A stretch of 64,000 nt of DNA. Source: Salegentibacter agarivorans. Lineage in GTDB: Bacteria; Bacteroidota; Bacteroidia; Flavobacteriales; Flavobacteriaceae. A program made the translations under genes and the position numbers. Under the pieces are notes generated by a model, which was not told where the DNA came from, did no database searches, and saw only the letters and a list, made by a program, of their open reading frames with translations. Location: NCBI RefSeq assembly GCF_900113135.1, contig NZ_FOOH01000005.1:123133-187132 (forward strand), given 5' to 3'. Shown here piece after piece: positions 1 to 14,884 of this stretch. Position 1 is the stretch's first letter, and each line of letters starts with the position of its first letter.

Positions 1-1664
1 TTATTTCTTATGTTATAGTGCAGGAAATATTACAGCGACGTAAAACAAAGAATGAGTTACAGGAACATTTACGCGCAGAACAGATTAATGAAGCTAAGCT
101 GCAATTTTTAACTAATATTTCTCACGATATAAAAACCCCAATTTCCTTAATTATAAATCCGTTAAAAAAACTTATAAAATCCGATACCGAAGAAGATCGC
201 CAAAAGCTCTATAAAATTATGGAGCGAAATTCTGAGCGGATTTTGCATCTTTTAAACCAATTAATTAATGCCCGAAAATTTGACCAGGGAAAAATTGAAT
301 TGAAATTTCAAAAAACTGAAATAATAGGTTTTGTAAAATCTATAACTTCACTTTTTGACGACCAGATTGAAAGTCACGGAGTCAAATTCGAGATTAATCA
401 TCCAGATTCAGAAATAACAGCTTATATAGATCCAAATCATTTTGATAAGATAATTCAGAATTTAATTTCCAATGCTATAAAATTCACTCCCCAAAATGGA
501 ACTATTGAAGTGAATATAGGCACTCATGAAAAAAAGAACCAATTTTACATTAGCGTAAAAGATAACGGCGTTGGCATCAAGGAAAGTGAACTAAATAACG
601 TCTTTAACCGTTTCTACCAGGTCTCTAATAATGAAAGCAGACAGTTTGAAGGTACAGGAATAGGCCTGCATTTAACCAAATCTATAGCCGAACTTCACCA
701 CGGCACCGTTAAAGTTGAAAATAATAAGAACCAGGAAGGTTGTAAGTTTATAATTAGCGCACCCTTGGGAAAAAGCCATTTAAAAAAAAGTATGATTGCT
801 GAAGAAACTTCTGCCACTTCATATCCTAACAAAGAAACTCATGCCATACATATTATTCCTAATAGAGAGGAAGTAAAAAGTCCTTCAGAAAAGAATAAAC
901 CTACCGTTTTAATAGTTGATGATGATGATGAAATAAGAAATTATATCGCTATAGAATTACAAAACCATTACAACATTATAAAAAAAGAAAACGGAAAATT
1001 AGCTCTTCCCGAGGTGATTAAAAACGCTCCCGCTTTAATAATTAGTGATGTAGTAATGCCCGAAATGGACGGTATAACGCTTACGCGAAAAATCAAAAAA
1101 AATATTCATACCAATCATATCCCTGTAATTCTTTTAACGGGTAAAACCGATAAGGAAACTAACCTGGAAGGGCTGGAAATAGGTGCAGATGCTTATATCA
1201 ACAAACCCTTTAATATAGATATCTTAAAAAAGACGGTAAAAAATCTCATTAAAAACAGAAATGTTTTAAAGAACACTTATTCCGGAAACCAATTACACGA
1301 CGAGAAAATTAAGCATATAGATTTAAAATCTGGTGATGAAACCCTGGTTGAAAAATTTATGGAAGTTGTGAATAATAATATAAGCAATCCAAATTTAAAT
1401 GTAGAAATGGTTGCTTCAGAATTAGGTATAAGTCGGGTTCATCTTTATCGTAAATTAAAACAGCTCACCAACCAATCGGCTGGAGAATTAATCACAAATA
1501 TCAGGCTGAAAGAAGCTGCCAATTTACTGATTTCCAAAAATATTAATATAGCTGAAGTAGCCTACGCGGTTGGTTTTTCCAGCACGTCAAAATTTTCAAC
1601 CAGGTTTAAAGATTTGTATGGAATGCCTCCAACAAATTACCGGCAAAAGCAAAAACACGCTTAA
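1..1664 (+). CDS. Hybrid two-component regulator, C-terminal part (5' end outside window)
   Basis: The reading frame is open from base 3, so the visible 548+ residues are the cytoplasmic part of a longer protein. The GTG at 18 is probably not the true start. Counting from that GTG, a HisKA dimerisation/phosphoacceptor region has His36 in the motif SHDIKTP. A HATPase domain follows, with N-box NLISNAIKF and G-boxes DNGVGI and GTGIGL. Then comes a receiver domain (VDDDDE; acceptor Asp in ISDVVMPEMDG; INKPF) and an AraC-type double HTH at the C-terminus (ending near PTNYR). This is the layout of Bacteroidota HTCS regulators, which sense an oligosaccharide in the periplasm and activate a linked utilisation locus. 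It converges on the xylan locus, which it most likely controls (inference). The sensor domain is not visible. Confidence 0.93.
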   Translation, partial: ISYVIVQEILQRRKTKNELQEHLRAEQINEAKLQFLTNISHDIKTPISLIINPLKKLIKSDTEEDRQKLYKIMERNSERILHLLNQLINARKFDQGKIELKFQKTEIIGFVKSITSLFDDQIESHGVKFEINHPDSEITAYIDPNHFDKIIQNLISNAIKFTPQNGTIEVNIGTHEKKNQFYISVKDNGVGIKESELNNVFNRFYQVSNNESRQFEGTGIGLHLTKSIAELHHGTVKVENNKNQEGCKFIISAPLGKSHLKKSMIAEETSATSYPNKETHAIHIIPNREEVKSPSEKNKPTVLIVDDDDEIRNYIAIELQNHYNIIKKENGKLALPEVIKNAPALIISDVVMPEMDGITLTRKIKKNIHTNHIPVILLTGKTDKETNLEGLEIGADAYINKPFNIDILKKTVKNLIKNRNVLKNTYSGNQLHDEKIKHIDLKSGDETLVEKFMEVVNNNISNPNLNVEMVASELGISRVHLYRKLKQLTNQSAGELITNIRLKEAANLLISKNINIAEVAYAVGFSSTSKFSTRFKDLYGMPPTNYRQKQKHA

Positions 1665-1689
1665 TTAACTTTAAAAAAGAGTCAATAAT

Positions 1690-2829
<1,140 letters not shown>

Positions 2830-2857
2830 TTAGATTAGCCTATCCAGAAAAATCTTC

Positions 2858-4783
<1,926 letters not shown>

Positions 4784-4798
4784 TTAAATTGTTATCAT

Positions 4799-5620
4799 TT
4801 ACTTCAAAAGCGGAAGCATTTTTTCGGCATAACGCTCCCCCAATTCCCTATATCCTGCTGCTGAAAAATGTAAACCATCATCCACCGCTTCACAACCTTC
4901 AGAAGAAACGATGTGCGCGTTGGGAATTTTCTGTGGAAGCTTTGCAAGTATCTTATTCATACTGGCACATTTGCCGCCCTGTTCTTCTGAAACCATTTCT
5001 CCGGCTATTAGCGGAACTTCTTTAGCATTTAAATTCAGGTCTTTCAGTAAATTTTCATAAACGGCCTTCACTTTTTCGGGCCACTGCTCATCTCCGGTAT
5101 TAGATTCTCCCTGGTGTAAAAGTATTCCTTTAATCACCCCCTTTTCCTGTGCTTTTTTCCCAAGATCTACTAAATGTCCATAAGGATTCCCGTTGTATTT
5201 GTTAATAGCCGGTAGCATCCAATGGGGAGCGTTGGCAACATATTCTTTATGATTCTCTTTATCGAAAAGTTCAATTTTACATCCTCCCACAGCAACATTA
5301 ATCACCCCCACTTTTACATTTTCAGGGAGATTTTGAATCATAGTTCTTCCAAAATAATCGGTTGGTGTTAACCCGGTATCACACCTTGACAAAGGCGGAA
5401 CCGCGGTATACCATTTTCCTGCTTCACGTCCCAGCTCCGGGCAATCTACACTTTGCAGTACCTGGAATCTTTCATTCCCAACGGTGTCCCGGGCTTCAAA
5501 TTTGGCGTGCCCTTCCATATTGGACTGACCAAAACTTAAATACACGTGAAAATTGGAATCCTGTGCAGAACCAACCGTCCCGGTTAGTAAAAGTGCTATT
5601 AGAAAATATATTGCTTTCAT
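4799..5620 (-). CDS. SGNH/SASA-type carbohydrate acetylesterase (CE6-like)
   Basis: The 273-aa product has a signal peptide (about 1-19). The SGNH block I motif is FGQSNMEGH with nucleophile Ser33. A conserved LLHQGESN block lies mid-protein, and the C-terminal catalytic pair is Asp248/His251 in DDGLHF. The length and motifs match the DUF303/SASA superfamily containing CE6 acetylxylan esterases. In this context it most likely de-acetylates xylan backbones or oligosaccharides in the periplasm. It sits between the GH8 gene and the double CE1 gene in the same direction with short gaps. Specificity within the superfamily (acetylxylan versus sialate) is inferred from context. Confidence 0.85.
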   Translation of the reverse strand: MKAIYFLIALLLTGTVGSAQDSNFHVYLSFGQSNMEGHAKFEARDTVGNERFQVLQSVDCPELGREAGKWYTAVPPLSRCDTGLTPTDYFGRTMIQNLPENVKVGVINVAVGGCKIELFDKENHKEYVANAPHWMLPAINKYNGNPYGHLVDLGKKAQEKGVIKGILLHQGESNTGDEQWPEKVKAVYENLLKDLNLNAKEVPLIAGEMVSEEQGGKCASMNKILAKLPQKIPNAHIVSSEGCEAVDDGLHFSAAGYRELGERYAEKMLPLLK

Positions 5621-5640
5621 ATTTTAGTTTATTAATCAGA

Positions 5641-6948
5641 TTAGTTTGCTTGGGGAGTTATGATTTGGTAATTACCACTTAATTGCATAAAGCTAAACAG
5701 GTAGAGCAGCCCATCAAAATAAGGATCAAAATAGCCATCTTCGTAAGGTTCTAATTTTGCGTCCCAAATTTCATCTACAAACTTCCAGCCTTTGGGATGA
5801 GTAGTCATTAAAGAAGCTGTAGCAGCAGTAGAAACAAGGCCAAGAGAATGCCTTAACTTCTGAAAACCTCCCGCAGGAAGTATCCAATCTGGAGTTGAGC
5901 CATCTATATTATATTGATCTACATAAGTTTCCAGCCCCTCACAGTACAGGAAATTTTGGAATCGGTGTGCATATTGTTGCTGCCATTCCCTGTCTTTAGC
6001 AAACCAGCTATAATCCATTGCAATATTAAAAGGCACACGCCAGGAATCATATCTAAATGCATCCCCCATTTTTCCTCGACTATGAGGTTCTCCGCTAAAT
6101 TCAGCATAATCTGGAGTTAAACCGGTTTCGGGATGAGTGGCGCGATGAAGAAAAACCCTTGCTGTATCGGCAGTTGCCCTGTAAAATTCCTCCCGACCAT
6201 CATTGGCATATTCTGCCCAAATCTCAAAGAAAGCCGGCACATGATAAGAAGGGTCCGTCCAGTCATATCCGCCATCGTGCGGAACAAAGGTTATTTGTTT
6301 ATGTTCTTCATTGAGTACATTCCTAACGCCATTAGTACCATCTTTGCTCCACATAGCATCCAGAATTCTCCTGGCTTCGGCGTAATAATCTATCCCGGTG
6401 TCATTTCCCCAAAGATTAGAAGCGAAAAGCAGTGCAGTTACAAAGAATAATTCCCCATCTGAAGCCGATCCTTCGGCATTCTTTTTTCCCGTTTTTGGAT
6501 CTACACTCCAGGCAAAATAAGCTTCACTGGGTCCTTCCTGGTGCTGCATATATTTCACCGTCCAGCGCCACAATTTGTCAAAAACTTCTTTTTTATCAAA
6601 CTGAACCGCCACCATTAATCCGTAAGAAAGTCCTTCGGTACGCGCATCTTTATTTTTAAGATCAGATACATATGCCAGGGAATCTTCTACTTCAAAATAC
6701 ACCCTATTTGGGCCTTCAAAGACATCGTAAAAAGCCTTTTTCAGCTTTGCATCAATGGCGGCTTGAGAATAACCGGCTTCTAAAAATAGGTTTCTATATT
6801 CCCCGGTTTCCCAGGCTCCCTTAGTCCAGGGCTCCATTTTTCCACGAGGACCTTCTACTTCTTCATCACAATTTTGTGCAATTATATCTGCTGTAAAAAA
6901 CAGCAGACAAAAAATGCACAATACAGGTATATAAAACTTTTTTATCAT
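5641..6948 (-). CDS. GH8 xylanase / reducing-end xylose-releasing exo-oligoxylanase
   Basis: The 435-aa product has a signal peptide (about 1-24) and a single GH8 (alpha/alpha)6 domain. Glu105 in the motif TEGLSYG corresponds to the family general acid. Asp301 in FRYDSWRVP corresponds to the general base used by reducing-end xylose-releasing exo-oligoxylanases (Rex). In GH8 xylanases and Rex enzymes the products are xylo-oligosaccharides or xylose released from the reducing end. With GH10 enzymes upstream in the same locus, this protein would shorten imported xylo-oligosaccharides. No lipobox is seen, so it is probably periplasmic. Distinguishing endo-xylanase from Rex needs the loop near the +2 subsite to be modelled. 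Confidence 0.88.
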   Translation of the reverse strand: MIKKFYIPVLCIFCLLFFTADIIAQNCDEEVEGPRGKMEPWTKGAWETGEYRNLFLEAGYSQAAIDAKLKKAFYDVFEGPNRVYFEVEDSLAYVSDLKNKDARTEGLSYGLMVAVQFDKKEVFDKLWRWTVKYMQHQEGPSEAYFAWSVDPKTGKKNAEGSASDGELFFVTALLFASNLWGNDTGIDYYAEARRILDAMWSKDGTNGVRNVLNEEHKQITFVPHDGGYDWTDPSYHVPAFFEIWAEYANDGREEFYRATADTARVFLHRATHPETGLTPDYAEFSGEPHSRGKMGDAFRYDSWRVPFNIAMDYSWFAKDREWQQQYAHRFQNFLYCEGLETYVDQYNIDGSTPDWILPAGGFQKLRHSLGLVSTAATASLMTTHPKGWKFVDEIWDAKLEPYEDGYFDPYFDGLLYLFSFMQLSGNYQIITPQAN

Positions 6949-6984
6949 TTTTTCTCGTGTTTAAAATTTGAATTACGAAATTCC

Positions 6985-8694
6985 CTATTCCTCAGGAACC
7001 ACATCGTTTGCCGAGGTTGCATATAAACCTATAAGAGTCCCGGTAAAACCACCGGCCACATTGGTAGATAATATATCGCCTGAAACAGTACCTCCTAAAT
7101 TCTCAAAATCATCCCCGTTTAAAGCATAACTGAATTTATAATCATCTCCATCAGCCTCTATTCTAAGCTGAATTTCTCCTTTGAATTCTATTTCTTTAGT
7201 GGCTAAAATTTTAGAAGAACCTTTTTCTGTTCTTTCTAATACTAAATAATCCTTATTGCCCTTTTTGGTAATACCAAATACATAATTGAACTTTTCGCTT
7301 TGTAAAGCTGTAATTCCGGCTAAATCTTTTTCAGACTTAGGTTTATAATTCATGGTAGTTGTAAAGGAAAAATCTTTATGCTGCTGACGGTGAAAGAGCG
7401 TAGAAGTAGGTTTTACTTCCTTAATATTTACGTCAAAAGGATTTATCTTCACTCCATTTTTAGTTATCTCCATAAAATCTTCACGCGGACCTCTTAAACC
7501 TATCCAACGATAATCGAGTTTTTCTGAAGTAAAATCTTCGGTATAGGTAAAGTTACCATTAGGGAAATAATCTCCCTCGCCGGTCTTATTTTCTACACCT
7601 TCAGGCATTTCAAGTTTTGGCTCCATAGGAACCAAACCGTTTTCAAAAACCGGAAATTCACCAGACCAATCTACGGGTAGAATAAAAGTTTCCCTCCCGG
7701 TATTTACCCTGTCTTTTTCATTGGGGCGTATTCCTAAAAATACTCCGTAGTATTTATCATCTGGACCAACTACCAAATCGGCGTGTCCTACCCAGTCTAC
7801 TTTATTCTCCCTGTCTTTTGGAAAATGGCGCTGCGTTAAGATAGGATTGCTTGGTGCAGGCTCGTAAGGCCCCATTGGCTTATCGCTTACAAAAATCACT
7901 TCGCTATGCCAACCACCGGTACCACCTTCAGCACACATTAAATAATACTGACCGTCTTTTTTATAAATATGCGGTGCTTCAATCCAGATTGGCTTTTTAG
8001 AAAGGTCTACCCCACCATCCACAATAATTTTATCAGTGCCTTCTATTACCTGGTCGTTTTCTACATCGTATTCCCAGATTTTAATCACGCGATGGCCCTG
8101 GTATAATTCTTCTCCTTCATTTGGTGCATCGTTATGAGTTACATAAGCCTTCCCGTCGTCATCAAAAAAGATTGCAGGATCTATTCCCGAAAAATCTAAT
8201 TTAATAGGATCACTCCATCCCTCTTTAGGATCCTGGCTTTTAACTACTATATTCCCAAAACCGCCCGCAAATTGTGTGGTGATCATATAGAACGTATCGT
8301 TATTGGGATTGTAGCGAATATCTGGCGCAAAAATTCCCAGACTAATTTCGGTATTCTGCACTTTAAGTTGAGATTTGCGATCTAACACGTGACCAATTTG
8401 GGTCCAGTTCACCAAATCATTGGAATGAAAAATTGGCACCCCCGGAAACATCGCGAACGATGAAGAGACTAAATAATAATCGTCACCTTTGCGGGCAATA
8501 GCCGGATCTGGATACATTCCCTGTAAAATTGGATTGTAGAACTCATTAGAATCCAAAGGATTTTCATTATAGATATCGTCATCACCTTCGTATATCACGC
8601 TGGAAAATACCGGAATATTTTTTTGGGCATTACAACCGGTAAAAACAAATAAAGCCAAAAAGGCGGTGATTAAAACAACTTGATTTTTTTTCAT
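6985..8694 (-). CDS. GH43 beta-xylosidase/arabinofuranosidase lipoprotein with C-terminal beta-sandwich
   Basis: The 569-aa product is a probable lipoprotein (FTGC, Cys21). The five-bladed propeller carries the GH43 triad: Asp63 in YPDPAI (base), Asp172 in GIDPAIFF (pKa modulator) and Glu239 in WIEAPHIY (acid). Residues about 380-569 form the C2 beta-sandwich (DUF1349-like) found in GH43 beta-xylosidases. The family removes xylose from the non-reducing end of xylo-oligosaccharides or arabinofuranose from side chains. It is the first of five GH43 genes in the locus; the range of architectures suggests different linkages, but the linkage is not readable here. Confidence 0.9.
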   Translation of the reverse strand: MKKNQVVLITAFLALFVFTGCNAQKNIPVFSSVIYEGDDDIYNENPLDSNEFYNPILQGMYPDPAIARKGDDYYLVSSSFAMFPGVPIFHSNDLVNWTQIGHVLDRKSQLKVQNTEISLGIFAPDIRYNPNNDTFYMITTQFAGGFGNIVVKSQDPKEGWSDPIKLDFSGIDPAIFFDDDGKAYVTHNDAPNEGEELYQGHRVIKIWEYDVENDQVIEGTDKIIVDGGVDLSKKPIWIEAPHIYKKDGQYYLMCAEGGTGGWHSEVIFVSDKPMGPYEPAPSNPILTQRHFPKDRENKVDWVGHADLVVGPDDKYYGVFLGIRPNEKDRVNTGRETFILPVDWSGEFPVFENGLVPMEPKLEMPEGVENKTGEGDYFPNGNFTYTEDFTSEKLDYRWIGLRGPREDFMEITKNGVKINPFDVNIKEVKPTSTLFHRQQHKDFSFTTTMNYKPKSEKDLAGITALQSEKFNYVFGITKKGNKDYLVLERTEKGSSKILATKEIEFKGEIQLRIEADGDDYKFSYALNGDDFENLGGTVSGDILSTNVAGGFTGTLIGLYATSANDVVPEE

Positions 8695-8736
8695 TATTTA
8701 CTTTTTAATTAATTCTTATCGTTTTTCTATTAAATC

Positions 8737-10116
8737 TTATTTTGAAAACATCCAGTAATCGAAATACAGAATTTCACTTGCTGCTCTGCCTTTAAATACA
8801 AAATATACATCGTGCACACCGGTAACTTTTTCTACCTCTGTGGTTAGCAATTCCCACCTATCGCTACCACCGGTTAACGGAACTTCTATGGTTCCTATTA
8901 ATTTTCCATCAACGGAATCAAGCCTTATTTCCATACTTACGTTTCCATTGTGTGTGGTTCCCACCCTGGCAGCAAAGTTTGAAGCACCATGTGCTCTAAA
9001 ATCTACTTCCCGAACCTTTGAAAATGAATTATTGCGCGTTGCCACAATGAAATTTCCAACCAAATCGTTCTCTTTAGATTTTAAGCCTTCTGACCAGGCA
9101 ATAGTTTCGGCTTCATTTTTAACATACGGGTTTAAAGTTTGTAGAGCTTCCTCAATTCCATCGGTCATTTTCATTTGCTTTACTGAACCATCTTCATTAA
9201 AATGCATTTGTTCTACGGCTACAGATCTTGTGAATCCGCTTCCACCGGGGAGTGCGGCATTGTGATAAAAGAAATACGTATTTCCTTTAAAATCTATAGT
9301 TGCGGGATGGTTGGTAAAAGCACCACCTTCTTGTGGCATTACCACACCCTGGTATTTATAAGGCCCGGTTATATTTTTACTTGTGGAATATCCAATATGC
9401 TCCGGTAGTGGGCCGGCCGCGAAAAACATATAGTAAATTCCATCTCTTTTATAAAGCCAGGGACCTTCTTCATAGGTTGTTGGCCTCCTGGTATTTTCTT
9501 CGCCTTCTCGTTTACCAAATGCTTCAGTAGTATTGGGAATTTGGGTTATTTCACCCTCATAGCTAATCATATCCTCATTTAACTTTACATAATACGGCAC
9601 CGGATTTCCCCAAAATAAATATGCTTGTCCATCGTCATCAATAAAAACTGAAGGATCTATATCATCCTGGCTGTTACTTATTAAAGGTTTTCCAAGTGGA
9701 TCAATAAAAGGTCCGTACGGACTATCGGCTATGGCAACGCCGATACCATTTTTTCCTTCCCTGCTTGTTATTGGCACGTACATATAGAATTTACCGTCCC
9801 TTTCTATAGCCTGTGGGGCCCAGGCATTTCTCCCTGCCCATTCAAAATCGTCATAAGTTAATACTGCGCCGTGATCTGTCCAGTTAACCATATCTTCGGT
9901 GGTATATAAACGCCAGTCGTTCATCGTGAACCAGGTAGACTCATCTTCGTCGTGAGAAGTATATAAATACAGCTTATCATTATAAACCATTGGAGCAGGA
10001 TCTGCCGTGAAATTGGTTTGAACAATTGGATTTTGAGAAATACCTGCCTTAAAAGTTAGCATAAGACCAAGGCATAATAAAGTTCTTGTAATATTCATAA
10101 ATTGATTTTTATTCAT
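8737..10116 (-). CDS. GH43 enzyme with C-terminal CBM6
   Basis: The open frame runs up to 10209, but that would overlap the preceding gene by 55 bp and bury the signal peptide. ATG at 10116 (or 10098) gives a normal signal peptide, and GGA abuts the 10116 codon. From 10116 the protein is 459 aa. GH43 residues are Asp39 in FTADPAP, the Asp in DIDPSVFI, and the acid Glu in [12 protein letters not shown]6-like sandwich occupies about the last 120 residues (ending in YFDYWMFSK). The N-terminal TADPAP signature resembles arabinoxylan arabinofuranohydrolase/xylosidase subgroups. Periplasmic action on imported arabinoxylan oligosaccharides is inferred. Confidence 0.87.
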   Translation of the reverse strand: MNKNQFMNITRTLLCLGLMLTFKAGISQNPIVQTNFTADPAPMVYNDKLYLYTSHDEDESTWFTMNDWRLYTTEDMVNWTDHGAVLTYDDFEWAGRNAWAPQAIERDGKFYMYVPITSREGKNGIGVAIADSPYGPFIDPLGKPLISNSQDDIDPSVFIDDDGQAYLFWGNPVPYYVKLNEDMISYEGEITQIPNTTEAFGKREGEENTRRPTTYEEGPWLYKRDGIYYMFFAAGPLPEHIGYSTSKNITGPYKYQGVVMPQEGGAFTNHPATIDFKGNTYFFYHNAALPGGSGFTRSVAVEQMHFNEDGSVKQMKMTDGIEEALQTLNPYVKNEAETIAWSEGLKSKENDLVGNFIVATRNNSFSKVREVDFRAHGASNFAARVGTTHNGNVSMEIRLDSVDGKLIGTIEVPLTGGSDRWELLTTEVEKVTGVHDVYFVFKGRAASEILYFDYWMFSK

Positions 10117-10154
10117 TCCTTGATATCCATCAATAGCCTGAAATACTATTGATT

Positions 10155-11318
<1,164 letters not shown>

Positions 11319-11387
11319 TTAAGATTTAGAATGGTGCTTAATATTTTTTAGAAGGAATTTATTCTCCACTCTTTCAGTGTGTAAAAC

Positions 11388-12356
11388 TTATTCTACAGCT
11401 TTTACCCCTTCTTCTGTTTGTTCCACTTTTTTAATGGTACCATCTTCATTGTAATACATATAATCTACCGTAATTGAACGTCTATAACTTCCGCCGGTTG
11501 GTAATACGCCATTATGGTAAAAGAAATAATCTTTTCCTTTGTACTCGATAATACCGGGATGAATGGTAAAACTATTGGGAGCGCTGTCTGCGAGTATTCC
11601 ACGGTATTCCCATGGTCCTTCCGGACTATCGGAGGTAGCATATTCAACTCTTTCGCGTTCTTCTCCTTTGCTGGCATATACTAAATAATACAGGCCTTTT
11701 CTTTTGTAAACCCAGGGTCCTTCTATAAAATTCTTTGGATTATAATAATGGATCTCCCCATCCAATTCAATCATATTATCTTTTAATTTCACCATTTTAA
11801 GGCTACCGTTGCCCCAGTACATATAGGCCTGGCCATCATCATCCACAAAAACTGAAGGATCTATATCATCCCAGCCGTGTGGATTATCGGTGGTCATTTC
11901 ATTATAAATTAAGGCTTCTCCTTTAGCATCCTTGAATGGGCCTAAGGGTGAATCTGCAACCGCTACTCCTATTGCAGCACCCCCATTACTCCTGTCATCA
12001 TCTTTATGAAAGGTGGATACATAGAAATAAAATTTACCGTCTCTTTCTGCAACCTCAGCTGCATAGGCATCCCCGGTTGCCCAGGAGAAATCTTTTGGCG
12101 AAAGTTTTGGTCCGTGATTTTTCCAATTTTTCATATCGGTAGAAGAAAAAACCAGCCAATCCTTCATTTCATAGTTGGTGGAAGATACTGAAGCCGTATC
12201 GTGACTGGTATATAAATAAACCGTATCGTCATAAACCAGCGGTGCGGGGTCTGCTGTAAAAACATCTGTAATAATGGGATTTTGAGCTTTTGTAAGCTGT
12301 GGTGCAAGCATTACCCCTAATCCTACCAATGCGAGCATTTTAATTTTTAGTTTCAT
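11388..12356 (-). CDS. GH43 single-domain enzyme
   Basis: The 322-aa product has a signal peptide (about 1-24) and only a GH43 propeller, with no accessory domain. Asp36 in FTADPAP is the likely base, DIDPSVFVDDDG carries the modulator Asp, and FIEGPWVY carries the acid Glu. It is related to the CBM6-bearing GH43 at 8737-10116 but ends where the CBM would begin. It may be a natural single-domain form rather than a truncation, because the C-terminus ends cleanly after the last blade. Likely an arabinofuranosidase or beta-xylosidase; linkage unknown. Confidence 0.88.
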   Translation of the reverse strand: MKLKIKMLALVGLGVMLAPQLTKAQNPIITDVFTADPAPLVYDDTVYLYTSHDTASVSSTNYEMKDWLVFSSTDMKNWKNHGPKLSPKDFSWATGDAYAAEVAERDGKFYFYVSTFHKDDDRSNGGAAIGVAVADSPLGPFKDAKGEALIYNEMTTDNPHGWDDIDPSVFVDDDGQAYMYWGNGSLKMVKLKDNMIELDGEIHYYNPKNFIEGPWVYKRKGLYYLVYASKGEERERVEYATSDSPEGPWEYRGILADSAPNSFTIHPGIIEYKGKDYFFYHNGVLPTGGSYRRSITVDYMYYNEDGTIKKVEQTEEGVKAVE

Positions 12357-12380
12357 AATTTTATTATTTATCGGTTATAG

Positions 12381-14879
12381 TCATTTTTTAATATTTAATG
12401 TATACTGTTCTCCTTCAGAAGTTTTTAAATCGTATTCATAAACCTTCTGAATTCCAACCGGATTTAAATCAGATTCTTCTGAAATAAGCGGTTGCTTAAT
12501 CTCCGGGAGATTATAGAATTTATTAGAATTATCACCTGTTGCTTCTTCCAAACCTTCTCCTTCCAAGGGGGTATATGAGCGAATCCTAAGAACACCACCT
12601 AATTCAGATTTAATAAGAATATTCCCAGGCTTATTATTCTCCCATTCAAGATCTACTTCAAAACCTCCACGAGCTCTTAGACCTGAAACTTGTCCTTTAC
12701 TCCAGTTTGAAGGTAATGCAGGCAGAATATGAATGGCGCCATCGTGACTTTGTAAAAGCATTTCGGCAATCCCGGCTGTGCAACCAAAATTTCCGTCAAT
12801 TTGAAAAGGAGGATGTGCATCAAAAAGATTGGGATACGTGCCGCCTTTTTCGCTGTGACCTTCGTGCATGGAAGGGGTTAACTGATCTTTTATTAATTTC
12901 AGTGCGTGATCCCCGTCAAGTAATCTCGCCCACAGGTTCACCTTCCAGCCCATAGACCATCCGGTAGATTCATCTCCCCGGGCCACCAAAGATGTTTTTG
13001 CAGCCTCAAATAATTCCGGATTGCGGTATGGGGAAATTTGGTTAGACGGATAAAGTCCGTATAAATGAGAAACGTGTCTATGATCGCTGTTAGGATCATC
13101 CCAATCTTTTATCCATTCCTGCAGTTGTCCCCAACTTCCAATTTGCATTGGAGGCAATTCCTGAAGTTTTTGATTCAATTCAGCTATGAAATCTTCATCA
13201 TCTCCCAGTATTTTTCCTGCTTTTGCTGTTCTTGAGAAAAGATCGAAAATTAGCTGATTATCCATCGTAGCTCCATAAGATAAAGATGAGCCTGGATGTG
13301 CGGTTGGGGCGTGTTCCGGGGAAATGGAAGGTGATACCACCAACCAGTTATTTTCAGGTTCCCTGATCATAAAATCCAGGTAGAATTTCGAAGCTTCTTT
13401 TACGATGGGATATACAGATCTTAAAAATTCTTTTTCTCCTGAAAAATCGTATTTATCAAACAAATGCTGGGAAAGCCAGACTCCTCCCATTGGCCACATT
13501 CCCCAATAGGAACCGTCTATTGCACCCGTCATTCGCCAGATGTCGGTATTATGGTGCATCACCCAGCCTTCTGCGCCGTACATATCTTTGGCGGTATTTC
13601 TTCCCACTTCTGAAAGTTCCTTCACCATTTGGATCAATGGCTCGTGAAATTCCGGAAGATTCATGATCTCGGCCGGCCAGTAATTCATTTCTGTATTAAT
13701 ATTTACCGTGTATTTACTATCCCAGGCAGGGGTTAACTGGTCATTCCAAATTCCCTGCAAATTGGCGGGTTGCGTTCCCGGCCGGGAAGAGGTAATTAAA
13801 AGATAGCGCCCAAACTGAAAATACAGGGAAACAAGGGCTGGATCATTTCCGGTTTTGAAATTTATGATCCTTTCATTGGTGGGTAGCTTCGCAGCTTCCG
13901 TTTCACCAAGATCCAGTGATACCCGGTTGAAATAAGTTTGATAATCTTCCAGGTGGGTTTCGTAGATCTCTGCTGACTCCTTTTTTTCAATTGCTGAAAG
14001 ATATTCTTCTGCTTTTGCTACTTCATCAATACTGAGATCTTTATAGTTTTTAAAATTAGAAGCGATGGAAATATACAGTGTAGCACTGTTTGCATCCTGA
14101 ATTTTAAGAGCTTCATTTTCTGAAATTATTTCTCCCCCTTCAGTCTGAATTTTAGTGATCGCCAGGAATTTAACTTTACCTTCTATCCCTTCAAAATCGC
14201 TGGTTTTACCGTGTAGTTTTAATGTCCTATTTTCAGCTGAAACTTCAGCACCGCCAGGGCGATCCATCGTAGCTGTGAAATTTAAAGCTCCGGGTTTATC
14301 TGCCGTAATTTGTACCACGATCACCTGATCGGGATGGGAAGCGAAAACTTTTGTTTCAAATCCAACACCTTCAACTTTATAGCGAGTTGTGGTAACCGCA
14401 GTTTCCAGATCCAATTCCCGGTAATATTCAGTATAATTTTGGTGACTCGGAAAAGATAGGTTCAGGTTCCCTGCGGTTTGATAAGGCATTCCGTGGGAAG
14501 TTTTGCTTATGAAATGTTCATTTACCAGTTCCTGGGCTTCTGCACTTTTTCCGTCGAAAAGAAGTTTCTGAACTTCGGGTAAATATTCTTTGGCTTCCGG
14601 ATTATCGTTTCGGTTAGGTCCACCAGCCCAGACGGTATTTTCATTTAACTGAATAACCTCTTCCTGCGGATCTCCATAAACCATTGCCCCCAATCGCCCA
14701 TTTCCTACGGGAAGTGCCTCTACCCATTTTTCAGCAGGCTCGTTATACCAGAGTTTTAATTGGGAATCTCCCTGACTCCAGGATTGAAATGGTGAAATCA
14801 AAAACAGTATTCCCAAAATAACGGAAAATCCAATACTGGAATAACTATTTGTTGAAATTTTGATCTTACCAATTCCCAT
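12381..14879 (-). CDS. GH95 alpha-L-fucosidase/alpha-L-galactosidase
   Basis: The 832-aa product has a signal peptide (about 1-35, ending QSWSQ), followed by the GH95 N-terminal block [20 protein letters not shown], the [12 protein letters not shown] motif, and the (alpha/alpha)6 region with [19 protein letters not shown] and [11 protein letters not shown]. The length fits the family. GH95 enzymes are inverting and act on alpha-1,2-linked L-fucose or L-galactose. A GH95 from a gut Bacteroides glucuronoarabinoxylan locus acts as an alpha-L-galactosidase, so in this locus L-galactose-capped side chains are a plausible target (inference). It sits tightly between two GH43 genes (5- and 24-bp gaps), so it belongs to the same transcript. 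Confidence 0.9.
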   Translation of the reverse strand: MGIGKIKISTNSYSSIGFSVILGILFLISPFQSWSQGDSQLKLWYNEPAEKWVEALPVGNGRLGAMVYGDPQEEVIQLNENTVWAGGPNRNDNPEAKEYLPEVQKLLFDGKSAEAQELVNEHFISKTSHGMPYQTAGNLNLSFPSHQNYTEYYRELDLETAVTTTRYKVEGVGFETKVFASHPDQVIVVQITADKPGALNFTATMDRPGGAEVSAENRTLKLHGKTSDFEGIEGKVKFLAITKIQTEGGEIISENEALKIQDANSATLYISIASNFKNYKDLSIDEVAKAEEYLSAIEKKESAEIYETHLEDYQTYFNRVSLDLGETEAAKLPTNERIINFKTGNDPALVSLYFQFGRYLLITSSRPGTQPANLQGIWNDQLTPAWDSKYTVNINTEMNYWPAEIMNLPEFHEPLIQMVKELSEVGRNTAKDMYGAEGWVMHHNTDIWRMTGAIDGSYWGMWPMGGVWLSQHLFDKYDFSGEKEFLRSVYPIVKEASKFYLDFMIREPENNWLVVSPSISPEHAPTAHPGSSLSYGATMDNQLIFDLFSRTAKAGKILGDDEDFIAELNQKLQELPPMQIGSWGQLQEWIKDWDDPNSDHRHVSHLYGLYPSNQISPYRNPELFEAAKTSLVARGDESTGWSMGWKVNLWARLLDGDHALKLIKDQLTPSMHEGHSEKGGTYPNLFDAHPPFQIDGNFGCTAGIAEMLLQSHDGAIHILPALPSNWSKGQVSGLRARGGFEVDLEWENNKPGNILIKSELGGVLRIRSYTPLEGEGLEEATGDNSNKFYNLPEIKQPLISEESDLNPVGIQKVYEYDLKTSEGEQYTLNIKK

Positions 14880-14884
14880 ATCTT

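Noticed and set aside
1665..1689. Bidirectional terminator between the regulator and the CE1 gene
   Set aside because: The 25-bp gap shows no stem-loop.
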